DNA of 64,000 nt from Burkholderiaceae bacterium 16 (GTDB lineage Bacteria > Pseudomonadota > Gammaproteobacteria > Burkholderiales > Burkholderiaceae). Under the pieces are notes generated by a model. The model did not search any database and was not told the DNA's origin. It worked only from the letters and a program-made list of their open reading frames with translations. Shown here one piece after another: positions 17,537 through 24,691 of the stretch. Location of the stretch: contig JYOD01000117.1 in assembly GCA_000955785.1 (NCBI GenBank), positions 1 to 64,000 on the forward strand, in the 5' to 3' direction. Made by a program: the position numbers and the translations under genes. Positions within the stretch are counted from its first letter, which is position 1. Every line of letters begins with the position of its first letter.

Positions 17537-18331
17537 TTACTTGGGCATCCCTTCGTACATGCTGGTGACGTCTTCCATCACCTGAAGAATACGCTCGCTG
17601 GTCGTGGCGATGTTTCTCAACTGTTCCGCGCGACTGACCCCGGTCTGATTGAGTGCCTCTTCAAAGAACAGCCACTGAGAGCCGGCAAGCTGCAGTTCGC
17701 GACGGATTGCCTCTGTGTTTTGCGGTGCCGCGGTGAGGAGTTCCTGCGCGGCTGCGAATTCCCTGGTAGCCGTGTCCAGATCCTGCGCCATCTGGGGGGA
17801 GGTAATGCCCCAGGCGCGGAACATGCTGATCTTGGCGATTCTCTGCGAGAGCATCCGCTGGCGGCCGGCAACGTTGATCAGCTTACCCATCATGGTGCCA
17901 GAATGTTTCTCGAGCAGGAGGGTTCCCTGTTGCGCAAGCTTCAGCACGTCCTCGCTCAGTCTTACGATTGCTTTCGCGCTATCGAGATTCGGATCGCCAG
18001 CGGACAGCAACTGCTTATAGGGAATCCATGTCTGCTCGAGCCTGGCGTAGGTGTCCTTGATCTCCGGCGTGGGCGCGGACGCCTTCAGCTCCATGAGCTG
18101 CTTGTCAAAGAGCGCCACGGACTGTTCGAGGACCTTCTTCGAACGTTCGACTTCAACACCGAGGCCAGCCTGGCAGTAAGCCTTGGCCATGCGCTGAGAC
18201 AGCATGCGCTGGCGGCCCGCCTTGTTGATCGCCGCGTTGATCGTTAGCGTTTCGGCCGAAGCGGTCCCGGCCAAGGCCAGCGCCAGGACGCTGCAGGCAA
18301 TCAAGCAGAAGGAACAGAGGTAACGTTTCAA
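17537..18331 (-). CDS. Secreted protein with two PilJ/NarX-type sensor domains
   Basis: A 264-residue exported protein. I place the start at TTG 18331, giving a clean signal peptide (MKRYLCSFCLIACSVLALALAGTASA) with GGAG seven bases upstream and no overlap with the preceding gene; an ATG at 18373 would bury the signal sequence. The mature part holds two copies of the type IV pilus chemoreceptor N-terminal motif, INAAINKAGRQRMLSQRMAKAY (about 45) and INVAGRQRMLSQRIAKISM (about 165). The motif is akin to the nitrate-binding P-box of NarX. There is no membrane or output domain, so it probably works as a periplasmic binding or sensory partner of the co-transcribed gene. Confidence 0.75.
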   Translation of the reverse strand: MKRYLCSFCLIACSVLALALAGTASAETLTINAAINKAGRQRMLSQRMAKAYCQAGLGVEVERSKKVLEQSVALFDKQLMELKASAPTPEIKDTYARLEQTWIPYKQLLSAGDPNLDSAKAIVRLSEDVLKLAQQGTLLLEKHSGTMMGKLINVAGRQRMLSQRIAKISMFRAWGITSPQMAQDLDTATREFAAAQELLTAAPQNTEAIRRELQLAGSQWLFFEEALNQTGVSRAEQLRNIATTSERILQVMEDVTSMYEGMPK

Positions 18332-18344
18332 GGGCGTCTCCGCG

Positions 18345-19025
18345 TTAAACTTTGATTTGACCTTTGGACGCATCGCTAGAGCCGACGACGTGTCGGATCA
18401 GCTGATCCATCTCCTTGATGATGTCCGCAAGCACCAGCGTGATCACCGCGAACTCCCTGCCGTACTCTCCCGCCCGTGCCGCCGAGATGCGCGCATTCAT
18501 TGCGACGATGTTCGCCTGCATCGAAATACTGCTGAGGCGCTCGACGAGGTCGGTCTGGCGTTTGCGCACAGCGACCTCGCAACGGTGCATTTCCTCCTGG
18601 TAGGCCTGCGTGACGGTCTGCAGCAGTTCAAGTATTGGCGTGGCCTGCGCCACCAGCATGTCGAGGGATGGCGCTCGCCGGCTGGTGTCGGCGAGTGGTG
18701 CGTCTATCGCTGTTTTGACCTGGGTGATGAATTCACGGATACGCGCGTCAGCGCGCGGACTACCAAAGTACAGTTGCTGCAAAGCGCCGGAGAATGCGCC
18801 GGGCAAACGCTCATTGCCGGTCACGAGATCCGAATGCGCCGACTCGAACATTGACAGGCACTTGCGTGCGATATCGAGCGCGGCAGTGTCCCCCCGCGAA
18901 GCGAGCAATATCTGGAGGACGACCCGTTGCGACAGCATGCGCTGCCTTCCGGAAAGGTTGATCAATCCGCCGATGGTTTCGGCGGACACTTCGGCCTCGG
19001 GTGACTGAGTAGAGAAAGCGTTCAT
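18345..19025 (-). CDS. Soluble PilJ-type sensor with methyl-accepting-like tip
   Basis: A 226-residue protein beginning MNAFSTQSPE (ATG 19025, with AAGG six bases upstream). Residues 15-30 carry ETIGGLINLSGRQRMLSQRV, the PilJ/NarX-like ligand motif. The C-terminal part has ISMQANIVAMNARISAARAGEYGREFAVI, a clear relative of the chemoreceptor signalling hairpin tip. No transmembrane segment is seen, so it should be cytoplasmic. It is the first gene of a two-gene unit under a sigma-54 promoter and a structured leader, which fits nitrogen-regulated nitrate sensing; that role is inferred. Confidence 0.7.
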   Translation of the reverse strand: MNAFSTQSPEAEVSAETIGGLINLSGRQRMLSQRVVLQILLASRGDTAALDIARKCLSMFESAHSDLVTGNERLPGAFSGALQQLYFGSPRADARIREFITQVKTAIDAPLADTSRRAPSLDMLVAQATPILELLQTVTQAYQEEMHRCEVAVRKRQTDLVERLSSISMQANIVAMNARISAARAGEYGREFAVITLVLADIIKEMDQLIRHVVGSSDASKGQIKV

Positions 19026-19080
19026 GCCATGCCTTGCAGGTAGTGTCGACGCAGACGCGCACCGCGCTGACCGGCAAAGA

Positions 19081-19148
19081 AAAAGCGCCCCGAAGCGAGA
19101 TGCCTGCAAACCGGTTGTCCGGTTCGTGATCATTTCGCTTCGGGGCGC
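19081..19148 (-). terminator. Attenuator terminator hairpin in the leader of the sensor operon
   Basis: On the minus strand a stem of 18 positions (17 paired; arms 19131-19148 and 19085-19102) is followed by TTTTTCTTT. It lies before the first gene, so it would stop transcription early. Its 5' arm overlaps the second hexaloop hairpin, so the two folds exclude each other. A smaller ACCGG/CCGGT hairpin sits in its loop. Confidence 0.75.
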
Positions 19149-19221
19149 CGTTGCCCGGGATGCTCCTTTTCGGAGCGTGTCATCGCGACTTGCCAGATTG
19201 TTTCAAGGCCGCCGTTGGCCT
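19143..19221 (-). promoter_or_regulatory. Twin-hexaloop leader, ANTAR-type antitermination element
   Basis: Two hairpins carry the same loop AACGGC. P1 is AGGCC-AACGGC-GGCCT (19206-19221) and P2 is GGGC-AACGGC-GCCC (19143-19156). Six-base loops with A at position 1 and G at position 4 are the recognition feature of ANTAR proteins such as NasR/NasT, AmiR and EutV. P2 competes with the terminator stem. A third hairpin (GCTCC-GAAAA-GGAGC) lies between them, making the linker longer than usual. Confidence 0.7.
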
Positions 19222-19233
19222 GTGTGTCGCATA

Positions 19234-19249
19234 CGCAATATCTATGCCA
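19234..19249 (-). promoter_or_regulatory. Sigma-54 (-24/-12) promoter of the sensor operon
   Basis: On the minus strand TGGCATAGATATTGCG fits the core TGGCA-N6-TTGC with correct spacing between GG and GC. Transcription would begin near 19224, just ahead of hairpin P1. Sigma-54 control fits nitrogen regulation. Confidence 0.65.
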
Positions 19250-19267
19250 TAGCACACGGAAGTTGCA

Positions 19268-19477
19268 TCAGGCTGAGGGCGCAGGAAAATGGCACGGCGG
19301 GACCGACCCGCGCACCGATCCCGTGCCAGATGCCTCATCACGACGCGTGCGTTGGGGCATGGCCAACTGCTCACGGGTAACTCTCGGCTTGACGAGAAGT
19401 GCTTTGCCTGCCGCATCGACCCCATGAACGGCAAACACGTCTTTGGCCAGATCGATACCCACGGTAACAATGGACAT
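19268..19477 (-). pseudogene. N-terminal fragment of an IS110-family transposase
   Basis: ATG 19477 with GGAGGGG upstream begins MSIVTVGIDLAKDVFAVHGV, the RuvC-like first motif of IS110-family (DEDD) transposases. After about 45 residues the expected sequence is lost and the frame ends at 19268. The catalytic middle and the serine-containing C-terminal domain are absent. The break lies just upstream of the sigma-54 promoter of the sensor operon. Confidence 0.75.
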
Positions 19478-19494
19478 GGGGCTTCCCCTCCTGT

Positions 19495-19640
19495 GGTCGT
19501 GATGGCGTTTCGACACGCCATCATGGCATCTCGATGCCGACTTGCGGCTTCCGCCGCAGCCTCGGGACGGGGAAGTCCCTTCCATTCGATTACCCAAGAT
19601 TCCGATCGGTCTGCCCATCGTGGCGGGGGCCATGACCTCT
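19495..19640 (-). ncRNA. Candidate bridge-RNA region of the IS110 remnant
   Basis: The noncoding end upstream of the transposase fragment holds a string of short perfect hairpins: GATGGCG/CGCCATC (19501-19522), GGCATC/GATGCC, TGCGGC-TTCC-GCCGCA and GGGAC/GTCCC. Known IS110-group elements transcribe a structured bridge RNA from this position. Assignment is by position and fold only. Confidence 0.35.
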
Positions 19641-19745
19641 CTCGGTGGCCCGCAGTCTATTGGTTTTCAAACCTATTTCTTGGCGACTACGAGAGCGCGC
19701 CAAAGCGGGGGCTGACTAAGCGGCAATGTGGTGGCTTTCTGCTCT

Positions 19746-19783
19746 GGCGATGGAGGGATACCATCGTTCAACGTGCGATCGGA
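19746..19783 (+). repeat. 38-bp dispersed repeat, copy 2
   Basis: Same orientation as copy 1 at 13092-13129; the first 27 bases are identical. It lies about 270 bases upstream of the IS110 transposase start and may mark the end of that element or a shared insertion site. Confidence 0.8.
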
Positions 19784-19907
19784 ACTGGTCATTGAGCGCG
19801 GCAGTCCGGCGCAGCTGGCGCGTACCCGAATGTGTGACGATAGCAATTCCCAGTTGTGCGAAGCGCGGCCCAGCACCGCGGAAATTGCGCTCGGTTCATG
19901 CTCCTGC

Positions 19908-20882
19908 TCAGTCCAGCTTGGCCCCGGTCGATTTCAGCAACTTGTTCCAGCGTAGCGCCTCGGCGGCGATCTTCTTGCCGAAATCCTCCGGGCCAAGTTC
20001 GGCCGGGAGCGCGCCGGCGGATTCGAGGTTCTTCAGCATCGCGGCATTTTTCAGCATCTCCCTCACCTTCGCATGCAGGCTTTTTTGCACGTCCACGGGG
20101 GTGCCGCGCGGCGCCGTAAGGCCAAACCAGTTGCTTACCTTGAACTCCGGCACCCCTGATTCGACTGAGGAAGGCACCGACGGCATCATCGGAATCCGCT
20201 TGTCGCTTGCCACGGCAAGGGCGCGCAGCTTGCCCGACTCTATGAAGCCGGCCACAGTCGGTGCGGCGGTGATCAGGATGTCAATCTGGCCGCCAAGCAG
20301 GTCGTTCAATGCCGGCCCGGAGCCTTTGTAGGGAACATGGTTGATGTCGATTTTTGCCACGGACTTGAGCAGTTCCCCGGCAACATGGGGGCCGCTGCCT
20401 GGGCCGCCTGAACCGAACGTCACCTTGCCGGGCCTTTGCCTCGCATACTCGATCAGCTCCTTCAGGCTATGCGCCGGCACCTTCGGATTCACCACGAGTA
20501 CGTAGGGGGCTTCGGCGAACTGCGCGATCGGCATGAAGTCTCGCAACGGATCGAAGGACAACTTCGGGAACAGGGTGGGAACAATTGTGGTCGTCATTTC
20601 GGTGGCCATCAGCGTATAGCCATTCGGCTCAGCCTTCGCCACGTATGCCATGGCGATCGTACCGCTTGCACCCGGCTTGTTCTCTACGACAAATGGCTGT
20701 TGATACGCCTCGCCCATATAACGCGCGGCGGCCCGGGTGACATAGTCGGTGGTGCCGCCTGGCGCATACGGCACAGCGATTGTCACTGTCTTGTTCGGAT
20801 AGGGCTGCGCAGCTTGGGCGCCGACTGCGCCAACTGCGCAGACCGAACTGAACAACATGCCGAGAATGGATAGGGTCTTCAT
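19908..20882 (-). CDS. Bug-family tripartite tricarboxylate transporter substrate-binding protein
   Basis: A 324-residue periplasmic receptor. The start at ATG 20882 (AGGAG upstream) gives a signal peptide ending GAQA; longer starts lack a ribosome site. Family marks include YPNKTVTIAVPYAPGGTTDYVTRAAA and the later VPYKGSGPALNDLLGG. Bug proteins bind carboxylates or related small molecules and feed TctAB permeases, or act as stand-alone sensors; no permease is encoded nearby. It lies downstream of an enolase-superfamily enzyme on the same strand, 197 bases away, suggesting a sugar-acid ligand (inference). Confidence 0.88.
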   Translation of the reverse strand: MKTLSILGMLFSSVCAVGAVGAQAAQPYPNKTVTIAVPYAPGGTTDYVTRAAARYMGEAYQQPFVVENKPGASGTIAMAYVAKAEPNGYTLMATEMTTTIVPTLFPKLSFDPLRDFMPIAQFAEAPYVLVVNPKVPAHSLKELIEYARQRPGKVTFGSGGPGSGPHVAGELLKSVAKIDINHVPYKGSGPALNDLLGGQIDILITAAPTVAGFIESGKLRALAVASDKRIPMMPSVPSSVESGVPEFKVSNWFGLTAPRGTPVDVQKSLHAKVREMLKNAAMLKNLESAGALPAELGPEDFGKKIAAEALRWNKLLKSTGAKLD

Positions 20883-21079
20883 TGTTTGTCTCCTGGGGCT
20901 TCGCGAACTGATGCCGCATTTATGAGTGGTAAGCGGCAACGGCGACGGCTTCCGTGCCCATCCTGATCTTCTTGGTGTAAAACCGCCCTGCGGGACCGAT
21001 GCGGACGCCAGAGGGCAGCTTGTCGGAGCTCGGATGTGGAACAGGGTCGTGCTTGCAACCGCCTAAGGCCTCTGTGCGC

Positions 21080-22243
21080 TTATTGATCGACGACGAAACC
21101 GTCGAGATGCGGGCGCATCGAGATCGGCTTTGACAGCGGCGGCCGGATCTTTTGCGCATCCGCCACCAAGTTCATGCCGAGTCCCGGACCGCTGGGGATG
21201 TCGACGAAGCCGTTGAGCGGCAACGGGACCCGGTCCACGATGTTGGTGCCAAGGTGTTCCGGGCGCGACTCGAAGATGCCGGCCTCGAAGCCCGTGGCAT
21301 ATTCCTGGATAGCAAAGTTGGGAATGGCAGCATCGAGTTGGAGGCACGCGGCGAGGCCGATGGGCGAGAGCGGGTTGTGCGGCACAACTTGCACATGATG
21401 GGCTTCCGCCATGGCCGCTACCTTGCGCGCGCCGGTGATGCCGCCGCAGACACAAGGATCCACCCGCGCATATTCGACGCTATTGCGGCTCAGGAGTGCC
21501 TGGAATTCATAGATGGAGGTGAAACGCTCGCCGGTCGCGATGGGAATATGGATCTTTTCGGCGACGCGCGTCATGCCGTCCGGGCCTTCAGGCCGGATCG
21601 GGTCTTCGATAAACATCGGATGCGTGTCTTCGATGCCGCGCGCAAACACCACTGCCTCCGCCGGAGTCAGGCGGCGATGCAGTTCAATCAGCAGGTCCAC
21701 TCTGTCGCCGACGACCTCGCGCATGCGGTGCACATTGTCGATAGCATCACGCATCTTCTTGATATGCGTCTTGAAGTAAATCTGGTCGTTGCCTTCGTCA
21801 AGGAAGGGGTTGAGGTGGCCGAAGGCGGTGAACCCCGCTTCCATCTTCGCTTTGCATTCCACCAGGATCTTTTCGATGCTGCTCTCGTAGATATGCCCGT
21901 AGATACGCGCTTTCGTGCGCACAGGCCCGCCCAGCAACTGGTAGATGGGCACATTCAGCGCCTTGCCCTTGATGTCCCACAGGGCGATGTCGATCGCGGA
22001 GATGGCCGAGTTGATGGCGATGCCCTGGAAGTACCCGAACCGGTGCATCACGTTCCAGTGGTGCTCGATCTCGAATGCGTCCCTTCCTTCCAAATATTCC
22101 GCAAAGCGCCGGATGGCGGCAGCCGATGCCTCCAACTGGCCCCAGGCGCCGGACTCGCCGACGCCGACAATGCCTTCGTCCGTGCTGACGCGGGCAAACA
22201 TGAACTGCCCGACGTGCAGGGCCTCGACTTTGGTGATCCTCAT
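21080..22243 (-). CDS. Enolase-superfamily dehydratase or racemase
   Basis: A 387-residue member of the mandelate racemase/muconate lactonizing group. Visible features are the N-terminal capping domain (MRITKVEALHVGQFMFARV), barrel metal ligands in FIEDPIRPE and TGERFTS, and VVPHNPLSPIG with a histidine. EIEHHWNVMHRFGYFQG resembles mannonate-dehydratase-like members. Likely dehydrates an aldonate, but the substrate cannot be read from sequence. ATG 22243 is preceded by GAGG at six bases. It is divergent from a LacI regulator with an operator between, and its neighbour is a Bug receptor. Confidence 0.82.
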   Translation of the reverse strand: MRITKVEALHVGQFMFARVSTDEGIVGVGESGAWGQLEASAAAIRRFAEYLEGRDAFEIEHHWNVMHRFGYFQGIAINSAISAIDIALWDIKGKALNVPIYQLLGGPVRTKARIYGHIYESSIEKILVECKAKMEAGFTAFGHLNPFLDEGNDQIYFKTHIKKMRDAIDNVHRMREVVGDRVDLLIELHRRLTPAEAVVFARGIEDTHPMFIEDPIRPEGPDGMTRVAEKIHIPIATGERFTSIYEFQALLSRNSVEYARVDPCVCGGITGARKVAAMAEAHHVQVVPHNPLSPIGLAACLQLDAAIPNFAIQEYATGFEAGIFESRPEHLGTNIVDRVPLPLNGFVDIPSGPGLGMNLVADAQKIRPPLSKPISMRPHLDGFVVDQ

Positions 22244-22347
22244 TCTGATCCTCGTGATTGCTGAATTGCCGATCCGGCGCTTTGGATAAGGCGGATCTGT
22301 AGTGCCCACGGCCGGACAATCTCGTGGTGCTAGGCTTGATTTCCGTT

Positions 22348-22373
22348 CGGAAACGTTTCCGGAAACGTTTCCG
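22348..22373. promoter_or_regulatory. Tandem palindromic LacI-type operator
   Basis: GGAAACGTTTCC occurs twice head to tail (22349-22360 and 22361-22372), and the whole 26-bp block is itself palindromic. Central CG palindromes are typical of LacI-family sites. It lies between the divergent dehydratase and LacI genes, so the local LacI protein is the natural ligand. Confidence 0.8.
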
Positions 22374-22427
22374 AAGAGTAGATGGCATACTTCGGGGAGT
22401 CAAGAGCAGAGTTGAAAATCTCCCCAA

Positions 22428-23492
22428 ATGAGTAACAGGCCAACTTCTTCCGAAACCAGGCGCGTCGGCATCAAGGAGGTCGCCGAACGCGCGGGCGTCG
22501 GTATCGCCTCCGTGTCCCGGGTGCTTTCCGGCCAGCCAGGATCCAGCCCACAGCTGACCGAGCGGGTGATGCAGGCGGCGCGGGAACTCGGCTATATGCC
22601 GAACCTGATGGCGCAAAACCTGCGCCGGCGGACCACCAAGTCAATTGGATTCGTCGGGTCAGACATCACCAATCCCTTATTGGCGTCGATCGTCGGGGGC
22701 GCGGAAAGTGTGCTGAGCGCGGCGGGCTATTCCATCCTTCTGACCAATTCGGGCGGCGCGCCAGATGTGGACGCGGAGCGCATAGAAGTACTGCTGCAGC
22801 GGCAGGTCGACGGCTTGATCGTCTTGCCAGCACTGGAAGACAACGCCGCAACACTTGCGGCACTTGCCAGCGCCACCGCGCCGGTGGTAATCATCGACCG
22901 CGCCATGGCCGGCGATCTCGATGTGCACTATGTGCTCTCCGATCATTACCTCGGCATGGGGGAAGCTACGCGGTACTTGCTGCGGCAAGGGCACCGGCGC
23001 ATCGGGTTGGCGGTCGGCCAGAATGTGCGCCCGTCCCGTGAGCGGATCCGCGCAGTGGAAGACGCTTTTCGAGCGGAGGGGTTGTCGCCTGATGTGATGG
23101 TCGACTCCGGCAGTCTGTCGCCCGAGCATGGGGAGAGTGCGATGGAAGGCTTCCTGGCGGGCGCCAATCCACCGACCGCGGTCATTCTCGGTGGCAACCA
23201 GTTGCTGGAAGGGGCCTTGCGTGCCGTGCGCAAGCGCGGCTTGCGCTTGGGCGATCAGCTATCGCTAGTGTGCTGCGACGACGTTGCGTTGTCGCGGATG
23301 TATGATCCGCCAATCGCGACCGTGCTGCGCGATACCGCGATGCTGGGCCGACGTGCCGCCGAGGTGTTGCTCGATCAGATTAAAGACCCGCACCAGACCA
23401 CCCCGGTCCTGCTGCCTACCAGCTTCGAGCCGCGCGAAAGCTGTGGCCTCGTTGCGACGCCGAAGATAAGGTCATCGCGTCGCCCGGGCTAG
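22428..23492 (+). CDS. LacI-family transcriptional regulator
   Basis: A 354-residue repressor. The helix-turn-helix reads VGIKEVAERAGVGIASVSRVLSG (residues 13-35), followed by the hinge (LGYMPNLMAQNLRRRTT) and a periplasmic-binding-like effector domain. It is divergent from the enolase-superfamily gene and probably controls it and the downstream Bug gene through the tandem GGAAACGTTTCC site 55 bases upstream of its own start, which also implies autoregulation. The effector is unknown, possibly an aldonate. Confidence 0.9.
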   Translation: MSNRPTSSETRRVGIKEVAERAGVGIASVSRVLSGQPGSSPQLTERVMQAARELGYMPNLMAQNLRRRTTKSIGFVGSDITNPLLASIVGGAESVLSAAGYSILLTNSGGAPDVDAERIEVLLQRQVDGLIVLPALEDNAATLAALASATAPVVIIDRAMAGDLDVHYVLSDHYLGMGEATRYLLRQGHRRIGLAVGQNVRPSRERIRAVEDAFRAEGLSPDVMVDSGSLSPEHGESAMEGFLAGANPPTAVILGGNQLLEGALRAVRKRGLRLGDQLSLVCCDDVALSRMYDPPIATVLRDTAMLGRRAAEVLLDQIKDPHQTTPVLLPTSFEPRESCGLVATPKIRSSRRPG

Positions 23493-23629
23493 CCGACGGC
23501 TTCAGGCACTAGGGACGGTGGGCCCGCGGCCTGCAAGTGGTCCACAGTCAGGCATTGCTGGGCTATCAGGATTTATCACTGGCACGGTAAGCCCCCTACC
23601 GCCTTCGGCACTCGGTGGGACAGAAGCGA

Positions 23630-23659
23630 TACAGGCAAGCGCCAAGACGCCTGCCTGTA
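23630..23659. terminator. Possible bidirectional terminator between convergent genes
   Basis: TACAGGCA and TGCCTGTA form an 8-bp stem between the LacI gene and the convergent desaturase gene. There is no clear T-run, so termination is only suggested by position. Confidence 0.35.
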
Positions 23660-23690
23660 CCTATTCACGCAGTCCTACATGATCGAGGAG

Positions 23691-24497
23691 TCAGGCCGCC
23701 ATGACGCGGCGCTCGTCTTCACTGAGATCGGGACCGTCGAGTGTTACGCGTGAATGGTCCGTGCGGAACTTGTTGATAATGGGTTTCAGTTCTTCCTTGA
23801 CGTGCTCTTCACTGTAGCCGTTAAAGAGGTGGCCGAGCAAGCCGCGGCGCAAGTCGGTTGTGTCCATGAACCAGTCGGCGATCGGGAACGTCAGATTCAT
23901 GTTGTATTTCATCATGATGCCCATGTTGTGATGCGCGGTGTGATGGCGGCGAATGGTATTGATGAAGGGCATGTTTCGCACGAACCAGTTGTCGTGCACG
24001 TGGCAGCAGTAGTGGAACGTTTCGTAGATGAGGTATTGAGCGACCATTGTTAGAAAGACAATGTACCCCGCGTTAGTGTTGATCACGAGCGAAGTCAGAT
24101 AGCCAAGACCACCGCCGCCTACGCCGAGGGTGATCAGCACGCGCCAGGGAAAGAACACGATACGAAACTCACGCGTGGTGTCGATTGTGGCGTCCTGGTC
24201 GGTGAAGTATTGATGATGTTGCCGGGTATGGCGGTCATAGATCGCGCGAAGCGCGAACACATCGATCTTCCGATGCATGACATACCGGTGCATAAACCAT
24301 TCGACGAAGTTGCCGGCCAGGAAGACAGGTAAGACTAAAGCCCACTCCCACCGAGCACCTTGCAGATGCGTGAGCGCGTAGTACAGCGCGGCAATGCCGA
24401 CGCCATAGATCACGGTGATGTGCAGCACACCGTTATAAAGTGGGCTGATGTCGGCCTTGTACTGCTCTCGGAATTTTCGTTGGCGTTCGGTCATCAT
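23691..24497 (-). CDS. Sterol-desaturase/fatty-acid-hydroxylase-family membrane protein
   Basis: A 268-residue integral membrane di-iron enzyme. The conserved histidine boxes are intact: HRYVMH (70-75), HTRQHH (90-95), HYCCHVH (162-168) and HHTAHH (185-190). Several hydrophobic segments surround them. Members hydroxylate or desaturate lipids, sterols or carotenoids using oxygen; the substrate here is unknown. GGAG stands seven bases before ATG 24497. A palindrome nearly identical to those before the MFS and hydrolase genes lies 58 bases upstream, placing it in the GntR regulon of this module. Confidence 0.85.
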   Translation of the reverse strand: MMTERQRKFREQYKADISPLYNGVLHITVIYGVGIAALYYALTHLQGARWEWALVLPVFLAGNFVEWFMHRYVMHRKIDVFALRAIYDRHTRQHHQYFTDQDATIDTTREFRIVFFPWRVLITLGVGGGGLGYLTSLVINTNAGYIVFLTMVAQYLIYETFHYCCHVHDNWFVRNMPFINTIRRHHTAHHNMGIMMKYNMNLTFPIADWFMDTTDLRRGLLGHLFNGYSEEHVKEELKPIINKFRTDHSRVTLDGPDLSEDERRVMAA

Positions 24498-24554
24498 GGT
24501 TGGTCTCCTTCGTCTGTAGGGGCAATGGTTGCGCTTCCGCTCAACTAATACATA

Positions 24555-24568
24555 ACTAACATATTAGT
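24555..24568. promoter_or_regulatory. Operator, GntR-module site 3
   Basis: ACTAACATATTAGT differs from the CTAATATATTAG core of the other two sites at one base and is likewise followed by TGGGAT-like sequence. It lies upstream of the desaturase-like gene. Confidence 0.6.
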
Positions 24569-24636
24569 GGGATATAATAAAAAGTCAAAGGCTGAATGGG
24601 CATATGCGACGCGGCAACAGCAGCCTTACAACGGCC

Positions 24637-24665
24637 CAAAAGAAAGCCCCCGGCAAGCCGGGGGC
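24637..24665 (-). terminator. Rho-independent terminator of the MFS gene
   Basis: On the minus strand GCCCCCGG-CTTG-CCGGGGGC is followed by TTTCTTTT. It lies 27 bases beyond the MFS stop codon. Confidence 0.85.
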
Positions 24666-24691
24666 AGTTCCGCCGCCGTAGCTCAGGGCGG

